Origin: a virus
Strand: one strand, 5' to 3'
DNA: 64,000 nucleotides
IMG/VR virus record: IMGVR_UViG_3300032307_000830
Location: 1-64,000 of that record
The position numbers and the translations under genes are program-made. Shown here one piece after another: positions 25,942 through 35,064 of this stretch (position 1 is the first letter of the stretch; each line of letters begins with the position of its first letter). The notes under the pieces are model-generated. The model was not told the origin of the DNA, did not search any database, and saw only the letters and a program-made list of their open reading frames with translations.

Positions 25942-27588
25942 TTAATTAATGCGTAAGTTATGGTTTATTATGCTTGTTGGTTGATTTAAATTGTTTCCGT
26001 TTATCTCCTGGGTTAATTCCCCTTGTAAATCCGTGAGTAATTTTCTAGCATCGTTATTGATAGAATCTTGTACTTGACCTATTGAATGTCCATGTGTTAG
26101 TACGATGTTAATCAATTTATTAATCATCTCTAATAACTTTTCACCTCTAACCCATCCGTAGGTTTGGTAACTTTTTTTACCGTCATCAGATAATCCAGAT
26201 AAAAACTTTGCAACTGTTTCCATTGACATACCATCTTTAGGGTTCTCAAGATAATCTGGTGAATTAATACTACTTAAAAACAAAAATTTATCAGCGTACA
26301 TAATTTGTGCTGTGATATCTTTATTTTCACTTTTTTCTTCAGTTGTCGTTTTTGTTTCAGTAACGGGTGCTTGTAGTTCTTGATTACCCATAAAACGATC
26401 AGTCGAATATTTTTTTATTTTACCAATGAACTGGTTAAACTCATCAAATCTAACATAATCTAAGGAAGATGCGTCAGTTGGTTGGGTTCTTGGTATACCT
26501 AATTCATTTTGTAACTGTTGTGTTGGGTTAGTGTATTTATCTCTATTAGATGGAACAACTCTAACCACAAAATTCGTTAAGTTTGGGACAACATCGGTTG
26601 TTTCATTATTAGCCCCACCAGAATTTGGTTTTGTTGGGATTCTATTAACTAATGAAATAACGCTATTTTCACTTCTAATCTCTTGAGTACCCACCAAATC
26701 TGGGTTGTAATATTTTATCTTTTTCTCTTTATACGCTGAAATAATATCTTCGATAGCTTTTTCCATTAAAGGGACTGTATTGAACTGTAATGTGTGTCTA
26801 ACCGTGTATTGATTTCTAACAACGCCAGCGCTATAATCTTTAAGGTTATTGTATTGTTTCCTTGTTAGACCCTTTTTACCTTTAGCGTCTTGTACCGTTT
26901 CTAAAGTATCGTAAAGGCTGATAGTACATTTAATATTTTTATCATTCAAATTGTCTTTTCTCTGATACTCAAATATTAATTCAACAAAGAAATCTAAAAA
27001 AACATCTTTTTTTGTTGTTTTAGTCTCTTTTTTTTGTGTATACGTTAAAGATTTTTTATATTTTGATATTTGGAATATAGGGTATTGCGTTTTTCTAGCC
27101 TTGTTTGAGATGTGATCCAATCTAATCAAAACTCGGTTATTACCTAGCGATATTTGTTCGTTATCAAAACCAGATAAAATAGTTTCATTAACACTATTTG
27201 CAACCTCTTCGGGTGTTGTTGACTTTTCTCTGTTATCTTGTTCCCTGTATGTACTATACAAAAAGATGGGATCATTGGTAATCGGCCCAACGTATAATTG
27301 ACCCGCCTTTGTTTTAATCATCCTAACTAATTGCCCTGGTTTAGGGATCATATTTAAATTGGATGGTAGGAAAGGTTGTGCCAAAAATTCATCAAATAAT
27401 TTATCCTTTGCAACCGTATAAGACCATTCCGTATAAGTGTTACCATTAGGGTTTTTATTCTTAATAGCGTTCTGTATATCGGTAACAGTTAAATAACTTT
27501 TATATGCTTCATATGGGGCCACGCGAATTCTACCGTGGTTTAACGGGTCTTGATTATCAAAGCAAATACCTAATTCAAAACTTTCCAT
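25942..27588 (-). CDS. Putative baseplate hub protein with OB-fold start (gp5-like)
   Basis: Residues 1-115 resemble the OB-fold of gp5/VgrG-type hub proteins: FDNQDPLNHGRIRVAPYE, then LNMIPKPGQLVRMIKTKAGQ and YVGPI. The middle (120-430) is variable. The C-terminus has RGEKLLEMINKLINIVLTHGH, a pattern frequent in baseplate-associated proteins of T4-like phages. No lysozyme domain is visible, unlike T4 gp5. It overlaps the small coiled-coil gene by one base. The assignment is moderate. Confidence 0.7.
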   Translation of the reverse strand: MESFELGICFDNQDPLNHGRIRVAPYEAYKSYLTVTDIQNAIKNKNPNGNTYTEWSYTVAKDKLFDEFLAQPFLPSNLNMIPKPGQLVRMIKTKAGQLYVGPITNDPIFLYSTYREQDNREKSTTPEEVANSVNETILSGFDNEQISLGNNRVLIRLDHISNKARKTQYPIFQISKYKKSLTYTQKKETKTTKKDVFLDFFVELIFEYQRKDNLNDKNIKCTISLYDTLETVQDAKGKKGLTRKQYNNLKDYSAGVVRNQYTVRHTLQFNTVPLMEKAIEDIISAYKEKKIKYYNPDLVGTQEIRSENSVISLVNRIPTKPNSGGANNETTDVVPNLTNFVVRVVPSNRDKYTNPTQQLQNELGIPRTQPTDASSLDYVRFDEFNQFIGKIKKYSTDRFMGNQELQAPVTETKTTTEEKSENKDITAQIMYADKFLFLSSINSPDYLENPKDGMSMETVAKFLSGLSDDGKKSYQTYGWVRGEKLLEMINKLINIVLTHGHSIGQVQDSINNDARKLLTDLQGELTQEINGNNLNQPTSIINHNLRIN

Positions 27589-27794
27589 TAATCTTTAAAC
27601 TTTAATCTCTCTTTTAATTCATTGTAAACTTTATCATATGTGATTTCCACCTCTTCTAAAGTGGTGGTTAACTTTAACACATTATCTTTTAAAGCATCAA
27701 AATCATTCTTTAACCCGAGAAGGGTTTTAGCTAAATCCTTATTAGATTTCTTATCAACGTTATCGTATATTTCTTTTAACTTAGGATTATTCAT
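27588..27794 (-). CDS. Small coiled-coil protein
   Basis: The 68 residues form a single predicted coiled coil (heptads through NDFDALKDNVLKLTTTLEEVE). It is squeezed between two large structural genes with a 1-bp overlap and a 2-bp gap. It could be an assembly chaperone or a linker for either neighbour. Confidence 0.75.
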   Translation of the reverse strand: MNNPKLKEIYDNVDKKSNKDLAKTLLGLKNDFDALKDNVLKLTTTLEEVEITYDKVYNELKERLKFKD

Positions 27795-27796
27795 AG

Positions 27797-29704
27797 TTAT
27801 TGTATTTGTCCGTACCCCATAGAAAAACCCACGCCAGTTGTTGTTACCTCAACTTTTGAGTTGGTTTTAATATGAGAAACCATTAATTTTACTGTCTCCT
27901 CTAAAGCTATCATTAAATGATTCGGTGTTCCGTCTGGGAAAGTCGCAGCTGTTTCAATACCTTTTTCACTTAAATTTGATTTAAGATCGTTGATCATCGC
28001 CACCTGATTTAACCCAGGTTTCAGGGCCCCGCCGATTAAAACTAAAGGTGGTGGCATGGGTGGCATAGGGACAAAGTTTAGTAACTTTAATAATCTTAAA
28101 ATCTGTTCAATTATCGATTCACAACCACTAACTTTAAGTCCTTTAAGTGCTTTTAACAACGCTAATAAACTTTTTAAAGCCGATATATAATCCAAACCTC
28201 TTTGTTTTAAAAAATCGGCAGATATTTTTTTAGCTAAATTTATTAAATCTTTCTTAATTAGGTTAAATATGTTCTGTACCAATAGGTCTGTAATGTGATT
28301 ACCTATTTTTGTGATTAACGGTTTAATAAAACTAACCATGCTTTCAGGTGTTTTCTTACCAGTATCACCCTTTAGAACCAAAAATAATTTAGGTATAACC
28401 ATTAACTTTGGTGTTACGATCATCTGCATTAATGCATAAGGTATCGCTTTTAATATATTTAATTGGATCTCTGCGTTTATATTGGGTAGGTTAAGTACCG
28501 CGTTTGTCTCACCATCATTAATAACTTTATTTAAACCATTATTTAAACCATTTTCTAATATATTAGCTGCCTGGTCTAAATTTGGTACTTTTTGACTGTT
28601 ATCGATATTTGCGTTATTTGTGTCTGGTGCAAGTTGGTTCGGGTTTTCCCCAGGAAAAATTAACTTATTCTCTTGACTATTATTAAACAATTCCTCTAAC
28701 GAATTTAAAATATCATCAGGGTTTATTGTTACATCTAAATTACCGCAGGATGAAAACCTTAGAAAATTACTAGCTCTTAGATTACCAGTGGTTTCAATAT
28801 CGTCAAGCTCCTTAGTGTTAAAATTAAAGACGTTATCAAAATCCGAATCAGTATTTAATAAACCACTTTCTTCACCGTTTTTTTGTGTTTGGTTAGCCCC
28901 ATACTGATCGTTTAGAAAAGCTTTGTTACTGGAATCGGGTTTTGTTGTGTCATTCTCCTCACCACAAAAACCAAACATCTTTTTTAAACCTTTGGTTAAC
29001 CCACTTTGTTTAACAATGATAGCTTTATTCACGTTACCCTTAACAGATAAAGAACCTGTTAAAACATCCATGAGTATTGCCATGAAATTAGGAAAATTAA
29101 AAACTGGGGCTGTAACTGTTAAGTAATCCTTTAAAAATTCACCAAACTGTTTTTTTGAGTAGTACTCACCAAACTTAAATAAGTAGGTCGAACTATCAAT
29201 TGTACTAAGAGTAAATAAAGTTCTTTCACCTTTTTTAAGTATTAACGGATTATTAACATCAGCATTCTGTGCTTTACTAAAGAAGTAATTAACGTGTTTC
29301 GTAATATCGTTACCTTCATACATTAATTTACCAACTCGACTATCTGGTGCAACATTTAATAACCCAAATGAATCGATTTCTTGTTTACTTATCTCAATAC
29401 CTGTGACTGATAATGTTGTGTATTTTTCGGGTATAACTAAATTAGGATCACAACCAAAAACTTTATAGAAGTTATCAGTTATAACCTTATTGATTGAATC
29501 GAATTTTTTTAACTGTGATAGACTACCTTTTAGTATCAAAGATTTAAATTCTTTTTGACCCCTCGTTGATTTAACCAACTCAACCAAAAAATCAATAAAT
29601 TCAAGCTTGTCTAGTTTTTTTTGCGCATCAGTTACGTATGGTTTCTGTGTGTTAGAAACCACTAATGATCTATACCTTGAAAATATCTCGCTTTGTGAAC
29701 TCAT
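27797..29704 (-). CDS. Large putative structural protein, 635 residues
   Basis: The N-terminal half is mixed, the middle (about 260-390) is Asn/Asp-rich and probably disordered, and the C-terminal half is strongly helical and hydrophobic (KSLLALLKALKGLKVSGCE, RLLKLLNFVPMPPMPPPLVL) without being a typical membrane protein. It could be a baseplate or tape-measure-like component. It overlaps the upstream gene's stop by one base. Confidence 0.78.
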   Translation of the reverse strand: MSSQSEIFSRYRSLVVSNTQKPYVTDAQKKLDKLEFIDFLVELVKSTRGQKEFKSLILKGSLSQLKKFDSINKVITDNFYKVFGCDPNLVIPEKYTTLSVTGIEISKQEIDSFGLLNVAPDSRVGKLMYEGNDITKHVNYFFSKAQNADVNNPLILKKGERTLFTLSTIDSSTYLFKFGEYYSKKQFGEFLKDYLTVTAPVFNFPNFMAILMDVLTGSLSVKGNVNKAIIVKQSGLTKGLKKMFGFCGEENDTTKPDSSNKAFLNDQYGANQTQKNGEESGLLNTDSDFDNVFNFNTKELDDIETTGNLRASNFLRFSSCGNLDVTINPDDILNSLEELFNNSQENKLIFPGENPNQLAPDTNNANIDNSQKVPNLDQAANILENGLNNGLNKVINDGETNAVLNLPNINAEIQLNILKAIPYALMQMIVTPKLMVIPKLFLVLKGDTGKKTPESMVSFIKPLITKIGNHITDLLVQNIFNLIKKDLINLAKKISADFLKQRGLDYISALKSLLALLKALKGLKVSGCESIIEQILRLLKLLNFVPMPPMPPPLVLIGGALKPGLNQVAMINDLKSNLSEKGIETAATFPDGTPNHLMIALEETVKLMVSHIKTNSKVEVTTTGVGFSMGYGQIQ

Positions 29705-30081
29705 TATTCATATTCTTTTTCATTTGTATCCGATGAAGCACCTTGTTTCTTAATGAACTCCTCAGCCCATTTTCTATCTTCATCAGTAATTGTCATGCTA
29801 ACACCAGAACCTTCTGTTGGCTTACCAGACTTATAAAGAATATCCCCTTGTATTTTGATTAACCTTAGTTTTTTTTCAATAGATGAGTCGATGATCTTAA
29901 GTAGATCATTTGTTATCTTACCAACTAAGGCTATATCCGAATTTTCATTAATGTCTCTAGAGAATTTTTTATAGGCGGTTAAAGCTCTATTTCTCTCATC
30001 AACAATCTCATTGTATGTTTCTTGCATGAGTTCCTTCATACTTTCTTCAGAAACATCAACTTTTTTCTTTTTAGGTACCAT
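29704..30081 (-). CDS. Unknown helical protein, 125 residues
   Basis: It has a basic start (MVPKKKK), then two long helices and an acidic C-terminus. Size and helix-rich composition would allow a small terminase subunit, but there is no motif support and it lies 8 kb from the large subunit. An ATATTTATT motif precedes it inside the end of the sigma-factor gene. Confidence 0.75.
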   Translation of the reverse strand: MVPKKKKVDVSEESMKELMQETYNEIVDERNRALTAYKKFSRDINENSDIALVGKITNDLLKIIDSSIEKKLRLIKIQGDILYKSGKPTEGSGVSMTITDEDRKWAEEFIKKQGASSDTNEKEYE

Positions 30082-30098
30082 AATAATGTTATTTATTA

Positions 30099-30108
30099 AT
30101 AAATATCA
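30099..30108 (-). promoter_or_regulatory. GATATTTAT late-promoter candidate
   Basis: The - strand reads TGATATTTATTAATAAATAAC, 17 nt before the ATG at 30081. It overlaps the last codon of the sigma-factor gene, so the promoter would be partly intragenic. Confidence 0.5.
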
Positions 30109-30819
30109 GGCATCCAAATAATTGTCCTTAAAAATCTTATACAACGACTTAAATCTTTTCATACTATTCCTGATTTCCTTAGTATTTAAGCCCGTCATAT
30201 TTCGTATATATAACAATATTAGATTTTTATTAAACTTCGGTGAGTTCTTACCCTCATTTACTTGTGAGAACAGCTCGCGCCATTCTTCTAAAATTTTAGC
30301 CAATGAATGACCAACCTTAAATTCGTTCTCACTTAAATCATCAGCCTCTAAGTCTTTTCTTATACTAGAGGCCAAAGATTCAATAAAAATTGTTAAATCG
30401 AGATCATCATTATCAATCCTATATAATAAATCATCTCTTTTTAATACCTCACCTTCGTTTTGGTCAATGTCAACAAGTGACATATTTTTTTTATACTCTT
30501 TAACCATCTCGCCAAAGAGATAATTCTTACAGATAGTCCCGAAATATGAAAATGATCTCTTACCCTTTTCTGGTTTGAATTTATCAAATTTTGTCATTAA
30601 GAAGGATAGGGTGTCTGCATGTAAATCGTTGAATTCGTAGGATTGTCTGTATAATTTATACGTTCTTATAATACTTTCTATCATTTTATTGATAGGTTCT
30701 TGTAAGTGTTCTCTATAAATTTTCTCTCTTTCCTCAACAGTTTTAGCATCCAGAAACATGATCACCGCTTTCTCCTGGTCTACACCATAATAATTGCGAT
30801 CTTTTTTCTGTCTTGCCAT
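30106..30819 (-). CDS. Late-gene sigma factor, T4 gp55-like
   Basis: The 237-residue protein has a sigma-70 region-2-like core: YEFNDLHADTLSFLMTKFDKF (61-81) followed by KGKRSFSYFGTICKNYLFGEM (85-105). This is the pattern seen in gp55 proteins, which direct host RNA polymerase to late promoters together with the sliding clamp. No full sigma regions 3 or 4 are present, although the C-terminal helices (NMTGLNTKEIRNSMKRFKSL) look like a degenerate helix-turn-helix. It likely reads the TATTTAT-core motifs in this window. Confidence 0.85.
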   Translation of the reverse strand: MARQKKDRNYYGVDQEKAVIMFLDAKTVEEREKIYREHLQEPINKMIESIIRTYKLYRQSYEFNDLHADTLSFLMTKFDKFKPEKGKRSFSYFGTICKNYLFGEMVKEYKKNMSLVDIDQNEGEVLKRDDLLYRIDNDDLDLTIFIESLASSIRKDLEADDLSENEFKVGHSLAKILEEWRELFSQVNEGKNSPKFNKNLILLYIRNMTGLNTKEIRNSMKRFKSLYKIFKDNYLDA

Positions 30820-31649
30820 TATTCACCAACTTCATTTTCCTCATAAATTATATGCCTATCTTCGTTAAACATGTATTCTTTTTTGGCTGACTCCATCCAG
30901 AACAAAGCTTCTTTTGGATCGATTTTATATTCAACAGCCTCACTGTTTTTATAAAGCCAGAATAATGACCCGTTTCTCATATTTACGTGCTTATACCCTA
31001 TCTTAGGAATAACCATTGATTTATATCCGTTTTTATGAAAACGTAATAAGAACTCATAATTAAATGTTAATTTAATCTGTTTTAAACCATTTATTTCGTT
31101 ATAAACAGATGTTTTGATCACCATACCACACGGGTTGATATTTGGGTACTCTAACAAAGTCTCGAGGTCGATTGAACCTAAAGTCTCACTAAAGTTATAA
31201 GCCCAAACAGCCTCGTTTGATAAGCCAATAAACTTGTTATCTTCAGATACATCATTAATAATTGGTAGGAACATATCAACATCTGGATAAGCCGTAACAT
31301 AATCATTAACATTTTTGTACCAAGTTTTTGAAACCTCATCATCAAACTCAAGAACGCTCATAAATTCTGTTGTAACTTCTTTAGCGGCGAAATTTATCTG
31401 ACTTTGATAATCAGAATCACCATCGTTGGTTACCACATCGATGTTTAGGTCATATTTTTTAAAGTCAAAAGAGGCCATCTTAGTGATAACATCTAAACAG
31501 TTGCATGTTACAATTAATACTCTTTCTGGTTTAACATCGTTTCTGTCAATTGATGACAAAGCAACGTCAAATAAATCGTCAAAATTTTGCGTACCAATAC
31601 TTTCAACGGAATGTACTGGTATTATAACGGTTAAATTAGTTTTCTTCAT
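30819..31649 (-). CDS. GT2-type glycosyltransferase (GT-A fold)
   Basis: The 276-residue protein begins LTVIIPVHSVESIG, the classic GT2 start. VVTNDGDSDYQSQIN supplies the nucleotide site and LEFDDEV the acidic metal motif; INPCGMVIKTSVYNEINGLKQ is typical of the acceptor side. It overlaps the sigma-factor start by one base and the upstream transferase gene by 14 bp. Substrates are unknown. Confidence 0.87.
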   Translation of the reverse strand: MKKTNLTVIIPVHSVESIGTQNFDDLFDVALSSIDRNDVKPERVLIVTCNCLDVITKMASFDFKKYDLNIDVVTNDGDSDYQSQINFAAKEVTTEFMSVLEFDDEVSKTWYKNVNDYVTAYPDVDMFLPIINDVSEDNKFIGLSNEAVWAYNFSETLGSIDLETLLEYPNINPCGMVIKTSVYNEINGLKQIKLTFNYEFLLRFHKNGYKSMVIPKIGYKHVNMRNGSLFWLYKNSEAVEYKIDPKEALFWMESAKKEYMFNEDRHIIYEENEVGE

Positions 31650-32715
31650 TTTCTTCTACGGTTTGATTAAAATTTTCTTTTATTTTTTCAAGCTTTGACA
31701 TTTTTTTATTAAATAAATGTTCGAAAACTTCCATTGTGTTTTTCTCAAACACCTCTTTTGTATATTTTTCACCGATTGTTTGTGAAACGGTTAATAAGTT
31801 TTCAGGTAATGTATCATCTAACCAATTTTTAATGTAACTAGATAAGATTTCTGGAATCTGGTTTTCATCGTAAACCCAAATACCATTGTCATCAGTCATC
31901 CACTCTGGGATAATATTAGGTACTTTACCGATTACGGGTACATTACACTTAATTGATTCAACTGGAAAACGACCAAAAGATGAGTCGTCATCAACCCAAA
32001 TTGAAACAGCGCACTCTTTTAAGTTTTCAGCGAAATCTTTGTGGTTCATCGCGTGCATATCTTTAAAAGAAATAAATCGATAAATAGGGAATTTTAAGTA
32101 AAAAGCTTTAATGATTTTAGCTGCTTTTCTAGCCTCTCTACAATGAATCGCGATTATCGGTTTTTGTGGTTTTTCGCTAGCGGAAAAATTACCTTCAACC
32201 ATCGGCTCGATGAATTGTACATCTTCAACAGGTACGGTATCCTCAACCATAGTCTTTAATGTGTTTGACGTTGTGATGCATTCCTCGGCACCAAGATCAA
32301 CCCAAGATTTACCAGGTGAGAAAGCTTCCAACATGTAATCAAATGATTGTACGTAAATAATTTTTTCTAGTGGCATAGAGCTAATCTGTTCGAAAACGCT
32401 ACCATATACTTCTGGTACAACGATAAAATCAGATGGGCCCACAACAAGATTGTTATCCTCGATTGACATGTGCTCTAATTCATCACACTCTGGCGTTAAC
32501 CAAGAACCAACTTTAATGAAGTCATTTTTCTCGTGTAGAATCGCCACATTGTAGCCGTTATTTTTAAGAACAAGCGCTTGACTATACAAGTGTATAACGC
32601 TAGATTTACCGTTACCCTTTGTGTCGGGAACCAAAAAAATGATCTTATGTTCTTTGTTTTTAATCTTAGCGATTGCGGATTCAAGATTGCTAACTATTTC
32701 TTTAGTTTTTTCCAT
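31636..32715 (-). CDS. GT-B (GT4-like) glycosyltransferase
   Basis: The 359 residues show two Rossmann-like halves. The N-terminal half has KIIFLVPDTKGNGKSSVIHL and YVQSFDYMLEAF. The C-terminal half has VSIWVDDDSSFGRFPVESIKC with VPVIGKVPNIIPEW, the donor-binding E-containing region of GT4 enzymes. A helical tail follows. It overlaps both neighbours by 14 bp, an arrangement typical of this operon. Confidence 0.85.
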   Translation of the reverse strand: MEKTKEIVSNLESAIAKIKNKEHKIIFLVPDTKGNGKSSVIHLYSQALVLKNNGYNVAILHEKNDFIKVGSWLTPECDELEHMSIEDNNLVVGPSDFIVVPEVYGSVFEQISSMPLEKIIYVQSFDYMLEAFSPGKSWVDLGAEECITTSNTLKTMVEDTVPVEDVQFIEPMVEGNFSASEKPQKPIIAIHCREARKAAKIIKAFYLKFPIYRFISFKDMHAMNHKDFAENLKECAVSIWVDDDSSFGRFPVESIKCNVPVIGKVPNIIPEWMTDDNGIWVYDENQIPEILSSYIKNWLDDTLPENLLTVSQTIGEKYTKEVFEKNTMEVFEHLFNKKMSKLEKIKENFNQTVEENEEN

Positions 32716-33337
32716 TTTCTTCTTTGTTTAGTTTTTTTAGGAGTTTAAATAATTCTTTAGTGTTAATTATAGTATAATCAGATTTAATGTCAACATTAAA
32801 TTCATTTTGATACTTTATGGATGTTTTACCTTTGGGTTTTGCTTTTAAGATTTTTGGGTTATCTGTCACCAAAACATCACAATGTGACCAAAAGTCTTTC
32901 CATTTCTTTGGGAAGACTATTTGTTCTAGATTATAATAGTTTTTACTTAGAAAGAACAATGTGGCCGCTTTAGATCTTTGGCTCTCATTGTTTAACAATA
33001 AGATGTTAATCTTATTTTTGTTTGAGAAATCTGATATTTCTTTTATAATGCCAGGTTCAGTTTCATCTGTCCTACCAAAAACCTCAAAGCATGCATCATC
33101 GTACATAAATCTTTCCAGATTAAACGATTCATCTTTCTTGTTTTCGGTAAATTCAACTTCCTCATCGGTCTTAAACTCTGGTGACTCAACGCTACCATCA
33201 ATATCTGGGAAAGAAGCGGATAAATTAAAAGGATTTATAGGTTCTATCGCTTCTTTTTCGAATTCGAACTCATATAAATCCTTTAATTTTGAAATGTGAT
33301 CCCTTAAAATATTATTTATCGTAATACCTACTATCAT
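32702..33337 (-). CDS. HAD-like protein with degenerate active site (tentative)
   Basis: The 211 residues resemble the outline of a HAD-fold nucleotidase: an N-terminal strand followed by an inserted acidic loop, then KINILLLNNESQRSKAATLFFL, a DVLVTDNPKIL strand and a Lys-rich region. The expected DxDxT nucleophile is replaced by GITINN, so phosphatase activity would be lost. The fold call is tentative; it may be a scaffold or regulatory protein. A 22-bp palindrome lies directly upstream. Confidence 0.6.
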   Translation of the reverse strand: MIVGITINNILRDHISKLKDLYEFEFEKEAIEPINPFNLSASFPDIDGSVESPEFKTDEEVEFTENKKDESFNLERFMYDDACFEVFGRTDETEPGIIKEISDFSNKNKINILLLNNESQRSKAATLFFLSKNYYNLEQIVFPKKWKDFWSHCDVLVTDNPKILKAKPKGKTSIKYQNEFNVDIKSDYTIINTKELFKLLKKLNKEENGKN

Positions 33338-33340
33338 ATA

Positions 33341-33362
33341 ATTATTTTTAGCTAAAAATAAT
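33341..33362. promoter_or_regulatory. 22-bp perfect palindrome between PhoH and the HAD-like gene
   Basis: ATTATTTTTAG followed by its exact reverse complement CTAAAAATAAT. It lies 4 bp upstream of the HAD-like start and 24 bp after the PhoH stop. It has no T-run, so operator or RNA-stability roles fit better than termination. Confidence 0.55.
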
Positions 33363-33385
33363 AAAGAAGTTAGGTAAAATAAACA

Positions 33386-34150
33386 CTACATTTTACTTTC
33401 GTTAAATATTTTTTCGATTTTTTTGATTAACGGGTTTCTAACAACATCGTCTTCACCAAGCACTACCGTACCAACCTCGTCAAAATCACTAAACTTTTGG
33501 ATGATGAAATTTAATGAACTTTCACCTTTCCTTTTCATATCGATTTGGTTTTCGTCACCCAAGAATATCATCTTAGAGTTTTCACCAAGTCTAGTCATAA
33601 TGGTTCTAATATTATCAATTGAGATATTTTGAGCCTCATCAATTATCGTAATTGAATTGTCGATGTTAATACCTCTCATGTATGCTATCGGCATCTCCTC
33701 GATCATGTTATTCGCTCTCAAAAGCTCAACATTATGTTTTCCAATAACCTTTTCAAAATTATGCATAAATGAGTACATAAACGGTTCCATTTTTTCTTTC
33801 ATGGTACCCTTTAAGAAACCAATCTCTTCGTCTTTTAATGTTGTCACCGATTTAACGATAACAATTTTTCTATATCTAGGGTCGTTCTTAAGAAGTTCTA
33901 ATGCCATAGCGCATGATAAGAACGTTTTACCAGTACCTGGTAACCCAGAACAAATAACCATCTCTTTGTTTTTTATCTCAGTGATTAATTTTTTTTGGTT
34001 TTGGGTTTTGCACTTAATATCCACCCTCATTTTATCAAGGACGTTACCACTATGTGCGCGGGTAATCTCCTCAAGAGCCTCAAACTCTTCTTCAGGGGTT
34101 AATTTTTTTCTTGTTCTTCTTGTTGTTGGTTTTGTTTGTCTGTTACCCAT
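33386..34150 (-). CDS. phoH: PhoH-family ATPase
   Basis: The 254-residue protein has Walker A GLPGTGKT (69-76), Walker B ITIIDEAQN, and the PhoH signatures TRLGENSKMIFLGDENQID and VVRNPLIKKIE. PhoH-like ATPases are common auxiliary genes in marine and T4-like phages and may act on RNA or phosphate stress; the precise role is unsettled. It lies one base from the small HAD phosphatase gene. Confidence 0.95.
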   Translation of the reverse strand: MGNRQTKPTTRRTRKKLTPEEEFEALEEITRAHSGNVLDKMRVDIKCKTQNQKKLITEIKNKEMVICSGLPGTGKTFLSCAMALELLKNDPRYRKIVIVKSVTTLKDEEIGFLKGTMKEKMEPFMYSFMHNFEKVIGKHNVELLRANNMIEEMPIAYMRGINIDNSITIIDEAQNISIDNIRTIMTRLGENSKMIFLGDENQIDMKRKGESSLNFIIQKFSDFDEVGTVVLGEDDVVRNPLIKKIEKIFNESKM

Positions 34151-34151
34151 A

Positions 34152-34442
34152 TTAAAAGTAATTTTCGCTGTTTATGTTTTTATCATCAATAAATAAATCA
34201 TAAGGTGGCTTACCGAATTTTAATTCGTGATATTTTACACCCCACTCTTTAAATTGTTTTTTTGTTAACTCAGAATGGTCAATACCAGTTACTGAACCTC
34301 TCGCGGTCCAATAAACAATTGTATTACCCTCATCGTATAGATTATTTATTTTTTGTATTCTATCGAGCATCGGTTCTGAGGTAGCATAATCCGTACCACT
34401 CGTATTACAGATTGTATGATCAATATCAACGTATATTAACAT
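34152..34442 (-). CDS. Small HAD-family phosphatase
   Basis: At 96 residues it is a minimal HAD domain with an intact DIDHTIC (DxDxT) nucleophile, a motif II Thr in VYWTARGS, and a final acidic FIDDKN. Similar short HAD proteins sit in capsule and nonulosonic-acid gene clusters, and here it adjoins the glycan block. It overlaps the methyltransferase gene by 7 bp. The likely substrate is a small sugar- or nucleotide-phosphate. Confidence 0.85.
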   Translation of the reverse strand: MLIYVDIDHTICNTSGTDYATSEPMLDRIQKINNLYDEGNTIVYWTARGSVTGIDHSELTKKQFKEWGVKYHELKFGKPPYDLFIDDKNINSENYF

Positions 34443-35062
34443 ACTTTCTCAAAGAATAAAAACTCGTAATTAGATTTACCCTCTAATCGCTTACTAGCGA
34501 CTAAGTTGTAATTTGTTAAATAACCCAGAATATAATCGGAATTTGTTTGACAAGCTAACCTAACATTCTCTCTTTGGCTATAATCACCTCTAAACATAGT
34601 CTTTTTATTATATCTTATCTGTAACATTACTTCATTAATATTTGAATCATTTACATTTTTTAAGAAATTAATCAGGTATTTCTCATCTGGGAAATGTTGT
34701 ATAACAGCCTGTGATATAAAAATGTCAGCGCTTAGGTCATTAAACGTTTCTTTATCATCAACATTATAAAGATCAACATTTAAACCGTTTAAATTATTAC
34801 TGGCTTCGGCCAACTGTCTAACGGATATATCAAAACCGATATATTTTTTTATGTTTTTAGCTGAGAAAAGATATTGACCCAAAAAGCCACCACCTATGCC
34901 GTAATCAACCACAACTTTATCATTAAAATCGTATTTAGCGATAAAATTATTTTCCCAACTTTTTGTTAGGGTGTCGAAATCACCTAGATAATCGTTTATT
35001 TCTATGTGCGAAAAAACTGGGTCACACGTTTCCCAAAAATTTATTAACTCTTTTTTTTCCAT
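34436..35062 (-). CDS. SAM-dependent class I methyltransferase
   Basis: ATG at 35062 (MEKKELINF) is preferred to the upstream TTG, because it lies 2 bp after the preceding stop codon. The Rossmann core is clear: VVVDYGIGGGFLGQYL (motif I), IGFDIS (motif II) and DIFISQAVIQHF. Residues after 150 form a variable substrate part. In this setting it probably methylates a sugar or an aglycone of the phage-encoded glycan, but small-molecule or protein targets are possible. Confidence 0.87.
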   Translation of the reverse strand: MEKKELINFWETCDPVFSHIEINDYLGDFDTLTKSWENNFIAKYDFNDKVVVDYGIGGGFLGQYLFSAKNIKKYIGFDISVRQLAEASNNLNGLNVDLYNVDDKETFNDLSADIFISQAVIQHFPDEKYLINFLKNVNDSNINEVMLQIRYNKKTMFRGDYSQRENVRLACQTNSDYILGYLTNYNLVASKRLEGKSNYEFLFFEKVC

Positions 35063-35064
35063 AA

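Noticed and set aside
29704-30081. Small terminase subunit
   Set aside because: Size and helices fit, but there is no motif and it is distant from the large subunit.
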